Notes: generated from the sequence alone by a model not told the origin. Counted from the stretch's first letter, positions 16,196 to 25,832 are shown. The stretch: 38,329 nucleotides of DNA from Actinomycetota bacterium (GCA_016185305.1 JACPNV010000013.1:1-38329); one strand, 5' to 3'. Numbers and translations are program-made.

Positions 16196-17365
16196 TCACT
16201 CGCCGCCCGGGTTGGTGACGGCTCGGTAGGCACCGTTTCGCGACCAGCCCGGTTGCCGACCCAGCGCCGCGGCGATCGTTGCGGGCGCGACACCTTCCTC
16301 GACGAGCGCGCCGAGCAGGGTCGGCGGGAGCGGGCGATCATCGGCGCCGCCCGTCGAACCCGCGGGCAACGCGAGCACGACGCTGCCGCGAGCGCCGTCG
16401 AGCGCGTGGCCGAGTCGTGCCGGCTCGCCGCGCACCGCTCGCTCGCTGGGCGTGTCCGCGTCAAGGACCGCCACCCCTGCAAGAACCTCCGCGGGCAGGG
16501 CGGCGATCACCCGCGACCCGCGTGAGGCTGATGTCGAGAACACGACCCGCGACCCGAGGGCCGCGGCACCGAGCGCCCGGCTGGCCTCGGCCGCGTTCGA
16601 CACGTGGGGCAGCATCGTGACCGGCGCCGCGCCACCGAGGAACGCCGCCGCGGCAACGGTCGCGGGCATGCCGAAAGACTCGAGGTGGAGGGCGTTCACG
16701 CCGTCGAGCAGCTCCGGCACGCACCGGCCGAGCAGCTCGTCCGTGCCGAGGACGAGCACGCGCCCACCCGCGGCAAGCGCCGCACGCGCCGCGTCGCCGT
16801 CGCCGCGGGCCAAGCGCCTGGCCCCGGCGTCGTCGGCCACCACGACGCCGGCGGCATCGAGCTCGGCCGCGAGCACCGCCGCCTTGCGCCCGCCTTTGGC
16901 GCCTTGAGCCCGCACCCGACCGAGCACGAGCTGCGCGCGACCATCGGCACGGGCCCGTGCCCGATGCACCGAGACGGTGAGCATCTGCGCCGGATCGCGC
17001 AGCACCTCGACGAGCGCGCGATCGAGCCCGTCCGCTCCGATCGAAGCGCCGGTGGCCAGCGTGTCGTCGAGCCGAGCCGGACCGCGCCGCAACACGAGGC
17101 CGGCGTCGGTCGACTTGAGCCACGGGTTGGCGATCGCGTCGATGACGTCCGAGACGCCCCCCGCCTCCAGCGTCACGCGAAGAGGACCAGCGATCGGGAA
17201 CGGCGAGCCGTCGACGACTCGCGCGCCCACCCCGATCACGCAGGTCGCCCGAGGGGTGATGTCATCGTCGGTGGCCAGCTCGATGGTGGCGTCGTGGGTG
17301 GCGCGGATGTTGCGGTGGCCCGACGCCTCCAGGCGCACGAGCAGCTCCCCGCGGCCGCCCATCAC
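16196..17365 (-). CDS. DUF371-domain protein with a long unrecognised C-terminal region
   Basis: A 389-residue protein. Residues about 8-140 match DUF371, a small domain best known from archaea: ASGHRNIRATHDATIELA, then DDITPRATCVIGVGA, then WLKSTDAGLVLRRG and RALVEVLRDPAQ. The remaining 250 residues contain Rossmann-like stretches (GRVLVLGTDELLGRC) that I cannot place. The last 40 residues (LLGALVEEGVAPATIAAALG) loosely recall the C-terminal helical region of RsmI-type rRNA methyltransferases. Function is unknown. Start is ATG 17365 or 17362. It diverges from the NpmA/KamB-like gene with a 29-base spacer, so the two may share control. Confidence 0.72.
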   Translation of the reverse strand: MMGGRGELLVRLEASGHRNIRATHDATIELATDDDITPRATCVIGVGARVVDGSPFPIAGPLRVTLEAGGVSDVIDAIANPWLKSTDAGLVLRRGPARLDDTLATGASIGADGLDRALVEVLRDPAQMLTVSVHRARARADGRAQLVLGRVRAQGAKGGRKAAVLAAELDAAGVVVADDAGARRLARGDGDAARAALAAGGRVLVLGTDELLGRCVPELLDGVNALHLESFGMPATVAAAAFLGGAAPVTMLPHVSNAAEASRALGAAALGSRVVFSTSASRGSRVIAALPAEVLAGVAVLDADTPSERAVRGEPARLGHALDGARGSVVLALPAGSTGGADDRPLPPTLLGALVEEGVAPATIAAALGRQPGWSRNGAYRAVTNPGGE

Positions 17366-17381
17366 CGTCGCCTCGGGCCGG

Positions 17382-17387
17382 TACAGT
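17382..17387 (+). promoter_or_regulatory. -10 box for the NpmA/KamB-like gene
   Basis: TACAGT, seven bases before GTG 17395. It supports that start over GTG 17386, which overlaps the box. Confidence 0.5.
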
Positions 17388-17394
17388 GCGCCCG

Positions 17395-18075
17395 GTGCAG
17401 GTGCTCAGGGGACGCGAGCTGCTCACCATCGAGCCCGACGAGGTCGACAGCCGCTGCGAGACCGCAGAGCGGGTGGTGACCGACGTCGGAACCGGCGACG
17501 CCCGCTGGGCCTACCGGCTGGCCCGGGCGCACCCTTCGTGGTTGGTCGTCGGCCTCGACCCCGCGCGCGAGCGATTGCACGACATGGCGCGACGCCTCGC
17601 CCGCAAGCCGGCCAAGGGTGGTCTCGACAACCTCTGGTTGGTGGTCGCGGACGTGGAGCGAGCTCCCGCCGAGTTGCACGGGCGCGCCGCGACCGTGCAC
17701 GTCCTCCTGCCGTGGGGCTCGCTGCTGCGGGGCGCCGTGCTCGGCGAGTGCAAGCTGCTGACCGCCGTCGCTGCCCTCGCCCAACCCGGCGGCGAGGTCG
17801 AGCTCGTGCTCGGCGCGAACATCTGTGATGAGCCGGTACCCGTCGACGTCCGCGACCTGCCAACGGTCGACCTCGCGTACGTCAATGACACGTTGACGGC
17901 TCGTTACGCCGCCGCCGGGCTGAGAATCGAGCAGGCCACGGCGCTGCCCGAGGACGAGTGGCGGGCGCTGCCGTCGTCGTGGGCCCGCCGCCTCGCCCAT
18001 GGGCGGCGCGAGCCCAAGTTCGTGCGGATCGTCGCGCACGTCGACAGCAGTGTCAGTCATCGTCCGCGTTCTTGA
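17395..18075 (+). CDS. NpmA/KamB-like 16S rRNA (adenine-1408 N1) methyltransferase homologue
   Basis: NpmA and KamB methylate N1 of A1408 in helix 44 of 16S rRNA and confer broad aminoglycoside resistance. This 226-residue protein lines up with remembered NpmA from residue 1: SAM-site D30 (TDVGTGDARW) and D55 (VGLDPARERL), KPAKGGLDNL at 71-80, and W107 in LPWGSLLRG. W196 in SSWARRLAHGR corresponds to W197 of NpmA. The two Trp residues sandwich the flipped A1408 in NpmA. The basic residue after the second Trp motif (R207 of NpmA) is less clear here (REPK), so activity is not assured. GTG 17395 gives the colinear numbering and follows a -10 box. The last 23 bases overlap the convergent HD gene. 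It could instead be a housekeeping or orphan methyltransferase. Confidence 0.85.
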   Translation: MQVLRGRELLTIEPDEVDSRCETAERVVTDVGTGDARWAYRLARAHPSWLVVGLDPARERLHDMARRLARKPAKGGLDNLWLVVADVERAPAELHGRAATVHVLLPWGSLLRGAVLGECKLLTAVAALAQPGGEVELVLGANICDEPVPVDVRDLPTVDLAYVNDTLTARYAAAGLRIEQATALPEDEWRALPSSWARRLAHGRREPKFVRIVAHVDSSVSHRPRS

Positions 18076-18577
18076 GCGCGGTGCCGATCGCGGCGGGCAC
18101 CGTCCACTCCTCACTCGAAAGATGGTGCTCGCGCGCCCAGGCCTCGGTGAGTGGATCGCTGCCGGCCATGCCGAGCATGTCGCCCCCGAGCTTCGGGTGC
18201 AGAGCGTACAGCCCGACGTTGCGGGTGAAGCCCCGGGTCTTGGTCCACGCCCTGATCACCTCGGGGTCGCGCCCGATGGCCTTGACCGACAGCGTCGCGA
18301 TCACCCGCCCATACACACCGAGGTTGGCGTCGACCTTGCCGACGTCGTGGAGCAGGGCCGCGGCGACGACCGGCCGGGTGGCCTCCTCACCCAGCTCGGC
18401 GCACACGCGCCGGGCAACGCCGGCCGCGTGCCGCCGGTCTGCTCGCGACATGCGCTGCCAGAGAACGAGCTCTCCCGGCAGCAGGTGCTGCTCGGCCCAG
18501 GCCTCGTGCTGGCGCGTAGGCCCGAACGGAACGAGCATCCCGAAGAACCGCCTGGCGAGATGGATCGGACCGGCCAC
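18053..18577 (-). CDS. HD-domain protein
   Basis: A 174-residue protein with an HD metal site: DRRHAAGVARRVCAELG supplies the first His and AAALLHDVGKVDANLG the His-Asp pair. Later histidines sit in YALHPKLGGDML and WAREHHLS. It is probably a metal-dependent phosphohydrolase of unknown substrate; the N-terminal PIHLARRFFG segment is typical of actinobacterial members of this group. GTG 18577 is chosen because it follows the DksA-type gene stop by 17 bases and has GGAAG upstream; longer frames run antisense or inside the DksA-type gene. Its stop lies inside the last codons of the convergent methyltransferase gene. Confidence 0.78.
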   Translation of the reverse strand: MAGPIHLARRFFGMLVPFGPTRQHEAWAEQHLLPGELVLWQRMSRADRRHAAGVARRVCAELGEEATRPVVAAALLHDVGKVDANLGVYGRVIATLSVKAIGRDPEVIRAWTKTRGFTRNVGLYALHPKLGGDMLGMAGSDPLTEAWAREHHLSSEEWTVPAAIGTALKNADDD

Positions 18578-18594
18578 GACTTCCGCCGATGCGA

Positions 18595-18933
18595 TCAGCC
18601 GGCGTGATCGATGCAGTACCGCGTCGCGGGCATGGCCTCGAGCCGGGCCTCGCTGATGGGATTGCTGCAGATCTCGCACTTGCCGTAGCTGCCGTCGTCG
18701 AGCTTGTCGAGAGCTCGCTGCACGTCGCTGAGCTGATCGCGGAGCCGGTTGGCCAAGCTCTTGGCTTCGCCCTGCTCGGCCGCGACCTGCCCGCTGTCGG
18801 CGAAGTTCTCGTCGAAGGACAGCGAGTCGTCGTCGGTGACGTCGAGGGCGTGGAGCTGGCTCTGGAGGTGGGCGCGCTCGTCCTCCAGCGCGGACCGCAC
18901 ACCGTGGGTGGCCGCTTCCGGTTCAGGCGACAT
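18595..18933 (-). CDS. DksA/TraR-family zinc-finger protein
   Basis: A 112-residue protein with a coiled-coil-like N-terminal half (residues about 15-90) and a C-terminal zinc finger, YGKCEICSNPISEARLEA then RYCIDHAG. The fourth zinc ligand is His instead of Cys (C-x2-C-x17-C-x2-H), a variant I associate with actinobacterial members. DksA proteins enter the RNA polymerase secondary channel and modify ppGpp responses; whether this one does is unproven. ATG 18933 follows a TAGCCT -10 box by six bases. It lies between xerD and the HD gene on the same strand. Confidence 0.85.
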   Translation of the reverse strand: MSPEPEAATHGVRSALEDERAHLQSQLHALDVTDDDSLSFDENFADSGQVAAEQGEAKSLANRLRDQLSDVQRALDKLDDGSYGKCEICSNPISEARLEAMPATRYCIDHAG

Positions 18934-18939
18934 CTGCTC

Positions 18940-18945
18940 AGGCTA
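18940..18945 (-). promoter_or_regulatory. -10 box for the DksA-type gene
   Basis: TAGCCT on the minus strand, six bases before ATG 18933; leaderless arrangement. Confidence 0.55.
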
Positions 18946-19006
18946 ACCCAGCAGGTCATCGTGGGTGCGCTCGCTCCGCACGAAGGCACGCCGCCGACGC
19001 ACCGGC

Positions 19007-19975
19007 TCAGGTGAGCCGGGCTCGGGGGTGGGCGGCGTCGTAGACCGACCAGAGACGCTCGGTGGAGACCAGCGTGTAGACCTGAGTCGTCGTGATCGAG
19101 GCGTGGCCGAGGAGCTCTTGGACCGAGCGGATGTCGGCGCCGTGGTCGAGCATGTGGGTGGCACAGGAGTGGCGCAGCACGTGCGGCGAGAGCTTCGCAC
19201 CGAGACCCACCCGGCGGCCGTACTCGCAGATGATCCCGTACGCACCCTGCCGCGACAGCCGCCCGCCCCGCTGGTTGAGGAACACGGCTTCGGCGTCGCC
19301 CCGGCGGGCCCACTGCCGCGGCACCACCGCGGGGCGGCCTCCCTCTCCCAACCAGTCGAGGAGCGCGCGCATCGCGTAGCGGCCGACCGGCACCACCCGC
19401 TCCTTCGAACCCTTGCCGAAGAGGCGGAGGAGCTGCGCGTCGAGATCGACGTCGCCGAGCGAGAGACCCACCACCTCCGAGATCCGGGCGCCGGTGCCAT
19501 ACAGCACCTCGACCATGGCGCGGTCGCGCCGGGCAACGGGATCGTCTCCGGTGACGGCGTCGATCAGCGACTGGACGTCACGTTCTGACAACGCCTTGGG
19601 CAGGCCGGCCGGCACAGGCGGGACCTCGATGTCGGCCGCCGGATCGTGGTCGGCGTACCCCTCCTGCTCGCGGAACCGGTAGAACGAACGCACCGCGACG
19701 AGCTGGCGCTTGACCGACGACGGCGCCAGCCCACGGCCGGCGCGGAGGTGGCCGATGAACGCCACGATGTCGTCGCGCGAGGCGCCATCCATCGTGGTCG
19801 CGCTCCGATCGGCGACGAGCCACCGGCCATAGGCCATGAGGTCGCGCCGGTAGGCGCTGATCGTGTTGGCCGAGCGGCCTCGCTCGGCGACGAGCCAGGT
19901 CAGGAAGTCTTCGGCCGAGTATGGCAAGGTGAAGGCATCGCCGCCGGCGACGACATCACGCTCATCGCCCGGCAT
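19007..19975 (-). CDS. xerD: Site-specific tyrosine recombinase XerD
   Basis: Resolves chromosome dimers at dif with XerC. The 322-residue protein has the N-terminal SAM-like domain (FLTWLVAERGRSANTISAYR, about 24-43) and a complete catalytic set: R164 (GTGARISEV), K188 (FGKGSKER), H265 and R268 (LSPHVLRHSCA), H291 (LLGHASI) and Y300 (TTQVYTLV). ATG 19975 overlaps the Nudix gene by 14 bases; the longer frame to 20014 is not needed. pyrG-Nudix-xerD is the same order as in Mycobacterium, which supports the XerD call over an integrase. Confidence 0.94.
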   Translation of the reverse strand: MPGDERDVVAGGDAFTLPYSAEDFLTWLVAERGRSANTISAYRRDLMAYGRWLVADRSATTMDGASRDDIVAFIGHLRAGRGLAPSSVKRQLVAVRSFYRFREQEGYADHDPAADIEVPPVPAGLPKALSERDVQSLIDAVTGDDPVARRDRAMVEVLYGTGARISEVVGLSLGDVDLDAQLLRLFGKGSKERVVPVGRYAMRALLDWLGEGGRPAVVPRQWARRGDAEAVFLNQRGGRLSRQGAYGIICEYGRRVGLGAKLSPHVLRHSCATHMLDHGADIRSVQELLGHASITTTQVYTLVSTERLWSVYDAAHPRARLT

Positions 19976-20510
19976 GATCTCGCGCCAGGACGAGGCCGAT
20001 GATCGTCTTGGCATCGGTCAGGTCGCCTCGAGCGATGAGCGCCGGCACGTCGTCCAGGCGAACGTGCTCGATCGTCATGTGCTGTTCTTCGACGCCCTGC
20101 AGGTCGCGGTCGACCTGGGCCAGACCCGTGGCGAGGTAGATGAAGACCTCTTCGTCGGAGCATCCCGGCGAGTTGTGGAAGCGGCACAGCAACTGAAGCG
20201 CGGTGGCACGCAACCCGACCTCCTCGGCCAGCTCGCGTGCCGCGGTCAGCTCGGGCGCCTCACCGGCGACGTCGCGGATGCCGGCCGGGATCTCCAGCAG
20301 ATCCACGTCGAGCGCCGCGCGGTACTGCCGCACGAGAACGACCCGACCGTCGTCGAGCAACGGCACGACGCTCACCGCGCCGGGGTGATGCACGATGTCG
20401 CGCTCGAAGGTGTGTCCGTCGGGCGCGGCGAACGTGCCCACCGCGAGCGCGATGACCCGGCCTTCGTAGATGACGCGCTCGGCCCCCTTGATGAAGATCT
20501 CACTGGGCAC
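19962..20510 (-). CDS. Nudix hydrolase, ADP-ribose pyrophosphatase type
   Basis: A 182-residue Nudix protein that probably hydrolyses ADP-ribose to AMP and ribose-5-phosphate. The Nudix box is seen in IPAGIRDVAGE followed by TAARELAEEVGL (about 76-99), with one more residue than the classic spacing before the first Glu, as in mycobacterial Rv1700-type proteins. The conserved VRQYRAALDVDLLEIP strand precedes it. The start is GTG 20510, 21 bases after pyrG. The position between pyrG and xerD is conserved in actinobacteria. Confidence 0.91.
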   Translation of the reverse strand: MPSEIFIKGAERVIYEGRVIALAVGTFAAPDGHTFERDIVHHPGAVSVVPLLDDGRVVLVRQYRAALDVDLLEIPAGIRDVAGEAPELTAARELAEEVGLRATALQLLCRFHNSPGCSDEEVFIYLATGLAQVDRDLQGVEEQHMTIEHVRLDDVPALIARGDLTDAKTIIGLVLARDHAGR

Positions 20511-20531
20511 GGGCTAGGACCTCGCTCGCGA

Positions 20532-22169
<1,638 letters not shown>

Positions 22170-22260
22170 TTACCCTCCCAACCCGTCGGCGTCGCCGGAG
22201 CTCCACACCCGCATTCCGCCCGACTCGACCGAGAAACCACCGGAACCATGACGGGACCTC

Positions 22261-22266
22261 ACCCTA
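22261..22266 (-). promoter_or_regulatory. Candidate -10 box for pyrG
   Basis: TAGGGT on the minus strand in the 194-base gap 22170-22363. It would give a leader of about 85 bases before pyrG. The rest of the gap shows no gene or clear structure. Confidence 0.4.
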
Positions 22267-22363
22267 GCGCGGGTGATCGGGGGTGCCGCGCATCTCCGAA
22301 CCGGGCCGGCCCGCGCCGAAAACCACGCGGCACACGGCCCAGAACCGGGAAATGGCGCAACCA

Positions 22364-22771
22364 CTACACGCTGTTGCGGAGGACGAAGAACCAGTAGACG
22401 ACATAGGAGAGTCCCGCGATCACCGCGACGATCACGGCCATGCCCACCGCCGCGAACGTGAGCTTCTCCGCCATCTGCGCCGCGTGCCGCGCCCCGCTCT
22501 CGTCGCCCCGTTTCCACCGCGGGCGCACCTGGAGCGCGTAGAAGACGGCGAACAGGCCGAGGGGGAAGAAGCAGAACACCGTGACCACGACGGCGCCGAA
22601 CAGCGTGGAGCTGGGTGGGCCCAGGCCGGCCTCCTGGTTCCCGGGCGGCCCGGGCATGGCGCGCACGGCGCCGGCCCGCTCGATCGACGCGCCGGGAGAC
22701 TCGGTGAGGTAGTGGCCCGTGCCTGCGCCAGCCGAGCTGTCATAGGGCGACTGCTTGTGCTTTCTCGCCAT
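22364..22771 (-). CDS. CD225/dispanin-family membrane protein
   Basis: A 135-residue protein with two C-terminal membrane segments: STLFGAVVVTVFCFFPLG at about 55-72 continuing to LFAVFYALQV, and LTFAAVGMAVIVAVIAGLSY at about 104-123. Between them is the charged loop RWKRGDESGARHAAQMAEKL. The layout of first helix with a Cys and PLG, YA..V, GD, and A...A before the second helix is that of the CD225/dispanin domain, which in animals includes interferon-induced IFITM proteins. Bacterial members are of unknown function. The N-terminal 50 residues are Gly/Pro/Ser-rich and probably disordered. It lies between recN and pyrG. Confidence 0.75.
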   Translation of the reverse strand: MARKHKQSPYDSSAGAGTGHYLTESPGASIERAGAVRAMPGPPGNQEAGLGPPSSTLFGAVVVTVFCFFPLGLFAVFYALQVRPRWKRGDESGARHAAQMAEKLTFAAVGMAVIVAVIAGLSYVVYWFFVLRNSV

Positions 22772-22881
22772 GGCGTCCCAATCTTCGCCTGACCCGCTTG
22801 GTCCGGCTGTTCATTCTGCCTGACAGCAACGGCCGGTGTGGCCTGCGCACGACCCCGTGGCGCTTGGACCCGAGGGGTGCT

Positions 22882-24492
22882 TCACGAGCGGCGCCGGCGA
22901 CCACGAACCCGGCCACGGTCGGTCGAGGCCTGCGCCAGAAGCTCGCGGGCATGGTCCCGAGCCGTGCCGCTGCTCGGCGACCCCGAGAGCATGCGCGCGA
23001 TCTCGGTCTCGCGCGCGTCATCCGCGACCGGCGTCGCCGTCGTGAAGGTGTCGCCCTTCCGGGCGCGCTTGTCCACCACGATCTGCTGATCCGCGAAGGC
23101 TGCGACCTGGGGAAGGTGGGTGACCACGAGCACCTGATGGTGCCCACCGAGCTGGGCCAGCGATCGCCCCACCGCGGTGGCGGCGGTGCCACCGACGCCT
23201 GCGTCCACCTCGTCGAAGATCAAGGTCGGTGGCGCTTCGGACAGCACCAGCCGCAACGCGAGCATCGTGCGGGCGAGCTCACCACCCGACGCGACCTTGG
23301 CGAGCGGCCTCAGATCCGAACCTGGGTTGGCCGCGAGCCGGAACGCGACCTCATCACCGGGGTCGGGGCCGACGTCCACCTCGAGCAACGCCTTCGGCAT
23401 GGCGAGCTCGGCGAGGTTCCGCTGCACCGCGGACCCAAGACGGGGAGCGGCCTCGCGCCGGGCCGACCCCACCTGTACCTCGGCGGCGGCAATCGCCTTC
23501 CGGGCGACGGCACGCGCCTGGTCGAGCTCGGCAGCCAGCTCATCGCGCGCTTCGAGCCCATCGAGCCGGTGGCGGGCCTCGACCCCGAACGCCATCACCT
23601 CGGCCACGCCCTCGCCATACTTGCGGCACAGCTCGTGGATGAGCTGGCGCCGCGCCCGGATCTCGCTCAGCTCCTCGGGGTTCTCGTCGATCTGTTCGAT
23701 CGTGGCACGGAGCTCGCCGGCCATGTCGTTCACCTCGGCGACGACCGTACGCAGCCGTTGTTCGAGGACGTCGAACGGCGCGCAGCCGTGCAGACCGCCG
23801 ATGGCGGTGGCGAGCTGTTCACCGGCACCGCCGTCGGGGCTGAGAGCGCCAAGCGCCGTGGTCCCTGCCTCGCGGTAGCGCGCGGCGTCGGCGAGGAGAT
23901 CTTCGCGGCGCTCGAGCGCACGGTCCTCGCCAGGGTCACCCAGACCGGCCCGCTCGATCTCCTCCACCTGGAACCGCAGCAGGTCGATCTCGCGGGCCCG
24001 CGCCCGCTCGTCGCCACCGAGCTCGACCAAGCGCTCCTCGATGGCGGCCAGCTCCTTGCGGGCCGTGGCGAGCGGCGCGAGGTCGACACCGCCGAACCGG
24101 TCGAGCGAGTCGCGTTGGGCCGACATCGACAGCAGCGACTGATGATCGTGCTGCCCATGGAGGTCGACGAGCGACGCACCGGCCTCGGCAAGCGCGGCCG
24201 CGGTCGCGAGGCGGCCGTCGACATAGGCTCGCGAGCGGCCTTGTTCGGGGACGACCCGGCGCAGGACGACCTCGTCGTCTCCGACCACGAACCGCCCCTC
24301 GATCACCGCTTCGGCCGCGCCGGCACGGACCATGGCGCCGTCGGCCCGCCCGCCGACCAGCAGCTCGATGGCCTCGATCACGAGGGTCTTGCCCGCCCCC
24401 GTCTCGCCGGTGACCGCGGTCATCCCGCCGCCGAGCACGATCGACAGCTCGTGGATGACGCCGAGGTCGGTCACCGCCAGCTCGCTCAGCAT
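22882..24492 (-). CDS. recN: DNA repair protein RecN
   Basis: SMC-like ATPase of double-strand-break repair. Walker A is GETGAGKT at residues 29-36, followed by the RecN mark VDLHGQHDHQSLL. The middle is long Glu/Arg/Ala-rich helix, expected to form the coiled coil. The C-terminal half has the ABC signature ASGGELART, Walker B in LIFDEVDAGVGG and the D-loop/H-loop in VVTHLPQVA. ATG 24492 (MLSELAVTDLG) gives the typical start and a 536-residue protein; the longer frame overlaps nadK. Ten bases separate it from nadK, as in many actinobacteria. Confidence 0.96.
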   Translation of the reverse strand: MLSELAVTDLGVIHELSIVLGGGMTAVTGETGAGKTLVIEAIELLVGGRADGAMVRAGAAEAVIEGRFVVGDDEVVLRRVVPEQGRSRAYVDGRLATAAALAEAGASLVDLHGQHDHQSLLSMSAQRDSLDRFGGVDLAPLATARKELAAIEERLVELGGDERARAREIDLLRFQVEEIERAGLGDPGEDRALERREDLLADAARYREAGTTALGALSPDGGAGEQLATAIGGLHGCAPFDVLEQRLRTVVAEVNDMAGELRATIEQIDENPEELSEIRARRQLIHELCRKYGEGVAEVMAFGVEARHRLDGLEARDELAAELDQARAVARKAIAAAEVQVGSARREAAPRLGSAVQRNLAELAMPKALLEVDVGPDPGDEVAFRLAANPGSDLRPLAKVASGGELARTMLALRLVLSEAPPTLIFDEVDAGVGGTAATAVGRSLAQLGGHHQVLVVTHLPQVAAFADQQIVVDKRARKGDTFTTATPVADDARETEIARMLSGSPSSGTARDHARELLAQASTDRGRVRGRRRRS

Positions 24493-24502
24493 CGCGCCCG
24501 GC

Positions 24503-25375
24503 TCACCGATCGCGGAGGCCGAACTTGGCCTTGAGGAGGGCATGGAAGTGGCGGGGCCGTATGCGCACGAGCCGGGCCACGTGCCGGGACGCGCGCAGGC
24601 GCACGCTCGTTCCCGGAGCGAGCTCGTCGATGACACGGCCGTCGACCGTGAGGACCGCGGGGCGGTGGCGAGAAACCGTCACGCGGATCTCGGTCTCGGG
24701 CTCGAGGACCAGTGAACGGTCGAACAGCATGTGCGGCGACACCGGCGTGAGCAGCACGGCCCGATGGGTGGGTTCGATGATCGGACCGCGAGCCGAGAAG
24801 GCGTACGCGGTCGAGCCCGTCGGCGTGGCGATGATCAGCGCGTCGGTCTCGTACGGCGTGAACGGCTGCCCGTCGAAGGCGACATCGAGCCGCACGGTGT
24901 GGCCGCTGCTCTGGCGTTCGAGCACTGCTTCGTTCAACGCCAGGGCCTGGTGCGCCGAACCGTCCGGCGCCTCGACCACGACGTCGAGCAGCATGCGATC
25001 GTCGGCGTCGTAGGTGCCGGCGAGCACACCTTCGAGCGTGCTGCGCAACTCGTGCGGCTCGATCTCGGCCAGGTAGCCCATGGTCCCGAGGTTCACGCCC
25101 ACCACCGGAACGGGTTGGCCGCGGAGCAGGCTCACCGACCGCAGGATGGTGCCATCGCCGCCCAGGCTCACCAGCGCGTCGAGGCCGGCGGCCAGCCCGT
25201 CTGGCTCGGCGGCGTACCGTTCGAGGCCGGCCACGCCCACGTCCGACCCCGGGACGCGGACCTCGTGGCCCGCGGTGTCCAACCAGCTCGCGGTCTCCTT
25301 CGCCAGCGTCGCGGCCTCCGGCCGTTCCTGGTGAACCACGAGACCGATGCGGGAAGGGGCCAGCACGCCCACCAT
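24503..25375 (-). CDS. nadK: NAD kinase
   Basis: Phosphorylates NAD to NADP. The GGDGT motif is at residues 72-76 (SLGGDGTILRS), followed by GVNLGTMGYLAEIEP, ALNEAVLER (substrate contacts) and the glycine-rich ATPTGSTAYAFSARGPI. At 290 residues it is of normal length. ATG 25375 (MVGVLAPSRIGLVV) is chosen since the Rossmann strand starts right after it. In Mycobacterium this gene follows tlyA; here tlyA is absent and a phasin/H1-like gene lies upstream. Confidence 0.96.
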   Translation of the reverse strand: MVGVLAPSRIGLVVHQERPEAATLAKETASWLDTAGHEVRVPGSDVGVAGLERYAAEPDGLAAGLDALVSLGGDGTILRSVSLLRGQPVPVVGVNLGTMGYLAEIEPHELRSTLEGVLAGTYDADDRMLLDVVVEAPDGSAHQALALNEAVLERQSSGHTVRLDVAFDGQPFTPYETDALIIATPTGSTAYAFSARGPIIEPTHRAVLLTPVSPHMLFDRSLVLEPETEIRVTVSRHRPAVLTVDGRVIDELAPGTSVRLRASRHVARLVRIRPRHFHALLKAKFGLRDR

Positions 25376-25429
25376 GATGGCGGCTCGCCAGGGCGCTCCC
25401 GCGCATTCCGGCCTGGCGGCCCCGGACAC

Positions 25430-25786
25430 TCAGCTCTTCTTGGTGGCCTTGTTCGCCGCCTTCTTGGTGGCTCTGGCCGCGGGCGCGGCCTTCTTGGCCG
25501 CCTTCTTGGCCGGCGTGCCCTTCTGGAGCGCCTCGATCTTCTTCTCCAAACGGCGGATGTCGGCTTTGGTGGCGAGGCCCACCGCGCTCATCTGGCGCTT
25601 GATCTCGCGATCGACGACCTTCACGAACTGGCTCTGGCTGCGCTCCAAGAGGTCCTTGGTGAACTGCTGGATCTGCTCGGCCTGCTCCTGGGCCGCCTTG
25701 GAGAACTCTTCGAGCACGTCCTGGGCCCGATCGCGCGCCTCGGTCGCAGCCTCGACCGGCTTCTTCAACAGATCACGTTGCACCAT
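25430..25786 (-). CDS. Phasin-like coiled-coil protein with lysine/alanine-rich H1-like tail
   Basis: A 118-residue protein with two parts. Residues 1-85 are strongly helical and charged (EEFSKAAQEQAEQIQQFTKD, then IRRLEKKIEALQK), like phasins or PhaF-type granule proteins. Residues about 90-118 are a Lys/Ala tail (AKKAAKKAAPAARATKKAA), like histone H1 tails of bacterial nucleoid proteins. A PhaF-like link between storage granules and DNA is one possible role, but no PHA synthesis gene is seen here. ATG 25786 has a TACCCT -10 box seven bases upstream. It takes the place usually held by tlyA. Confidence 0.75.
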   Translation of the reverse strand: MVQRDLLKKPVEAATEARDRAQDVLEEFSKAAQEQAEQIQQFTKDLLERSQSQFVKVVDREIKRQMSAVGLATKADIRRLEKKIEALQKGTPAKKAAKKAAPAARATKKAANKATKKS

Positions 25787-25793
25787 GGGCTCG

Positions 25794-25799
25794 AGGGTA
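25794..25799 (-). promoter_or_regulatory. -10 box for the phasin/H1-like gene
   Basis: TACCCT on the minus strand, seven bases before ATG 25786. Confidence 0.5.
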
Positions 25800-25832
25800 C
25801 TCAGGGCTAACTCGCGCTAGCAAAAGTGAGCA

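Noticed and set aside
18053..18075. Convergent overlap of the methyltransferase and HD genes as a regulatory antisense pair
   Set aside because: A 23-base tail overlap is common in compact genomes and nothing else points to regulation.
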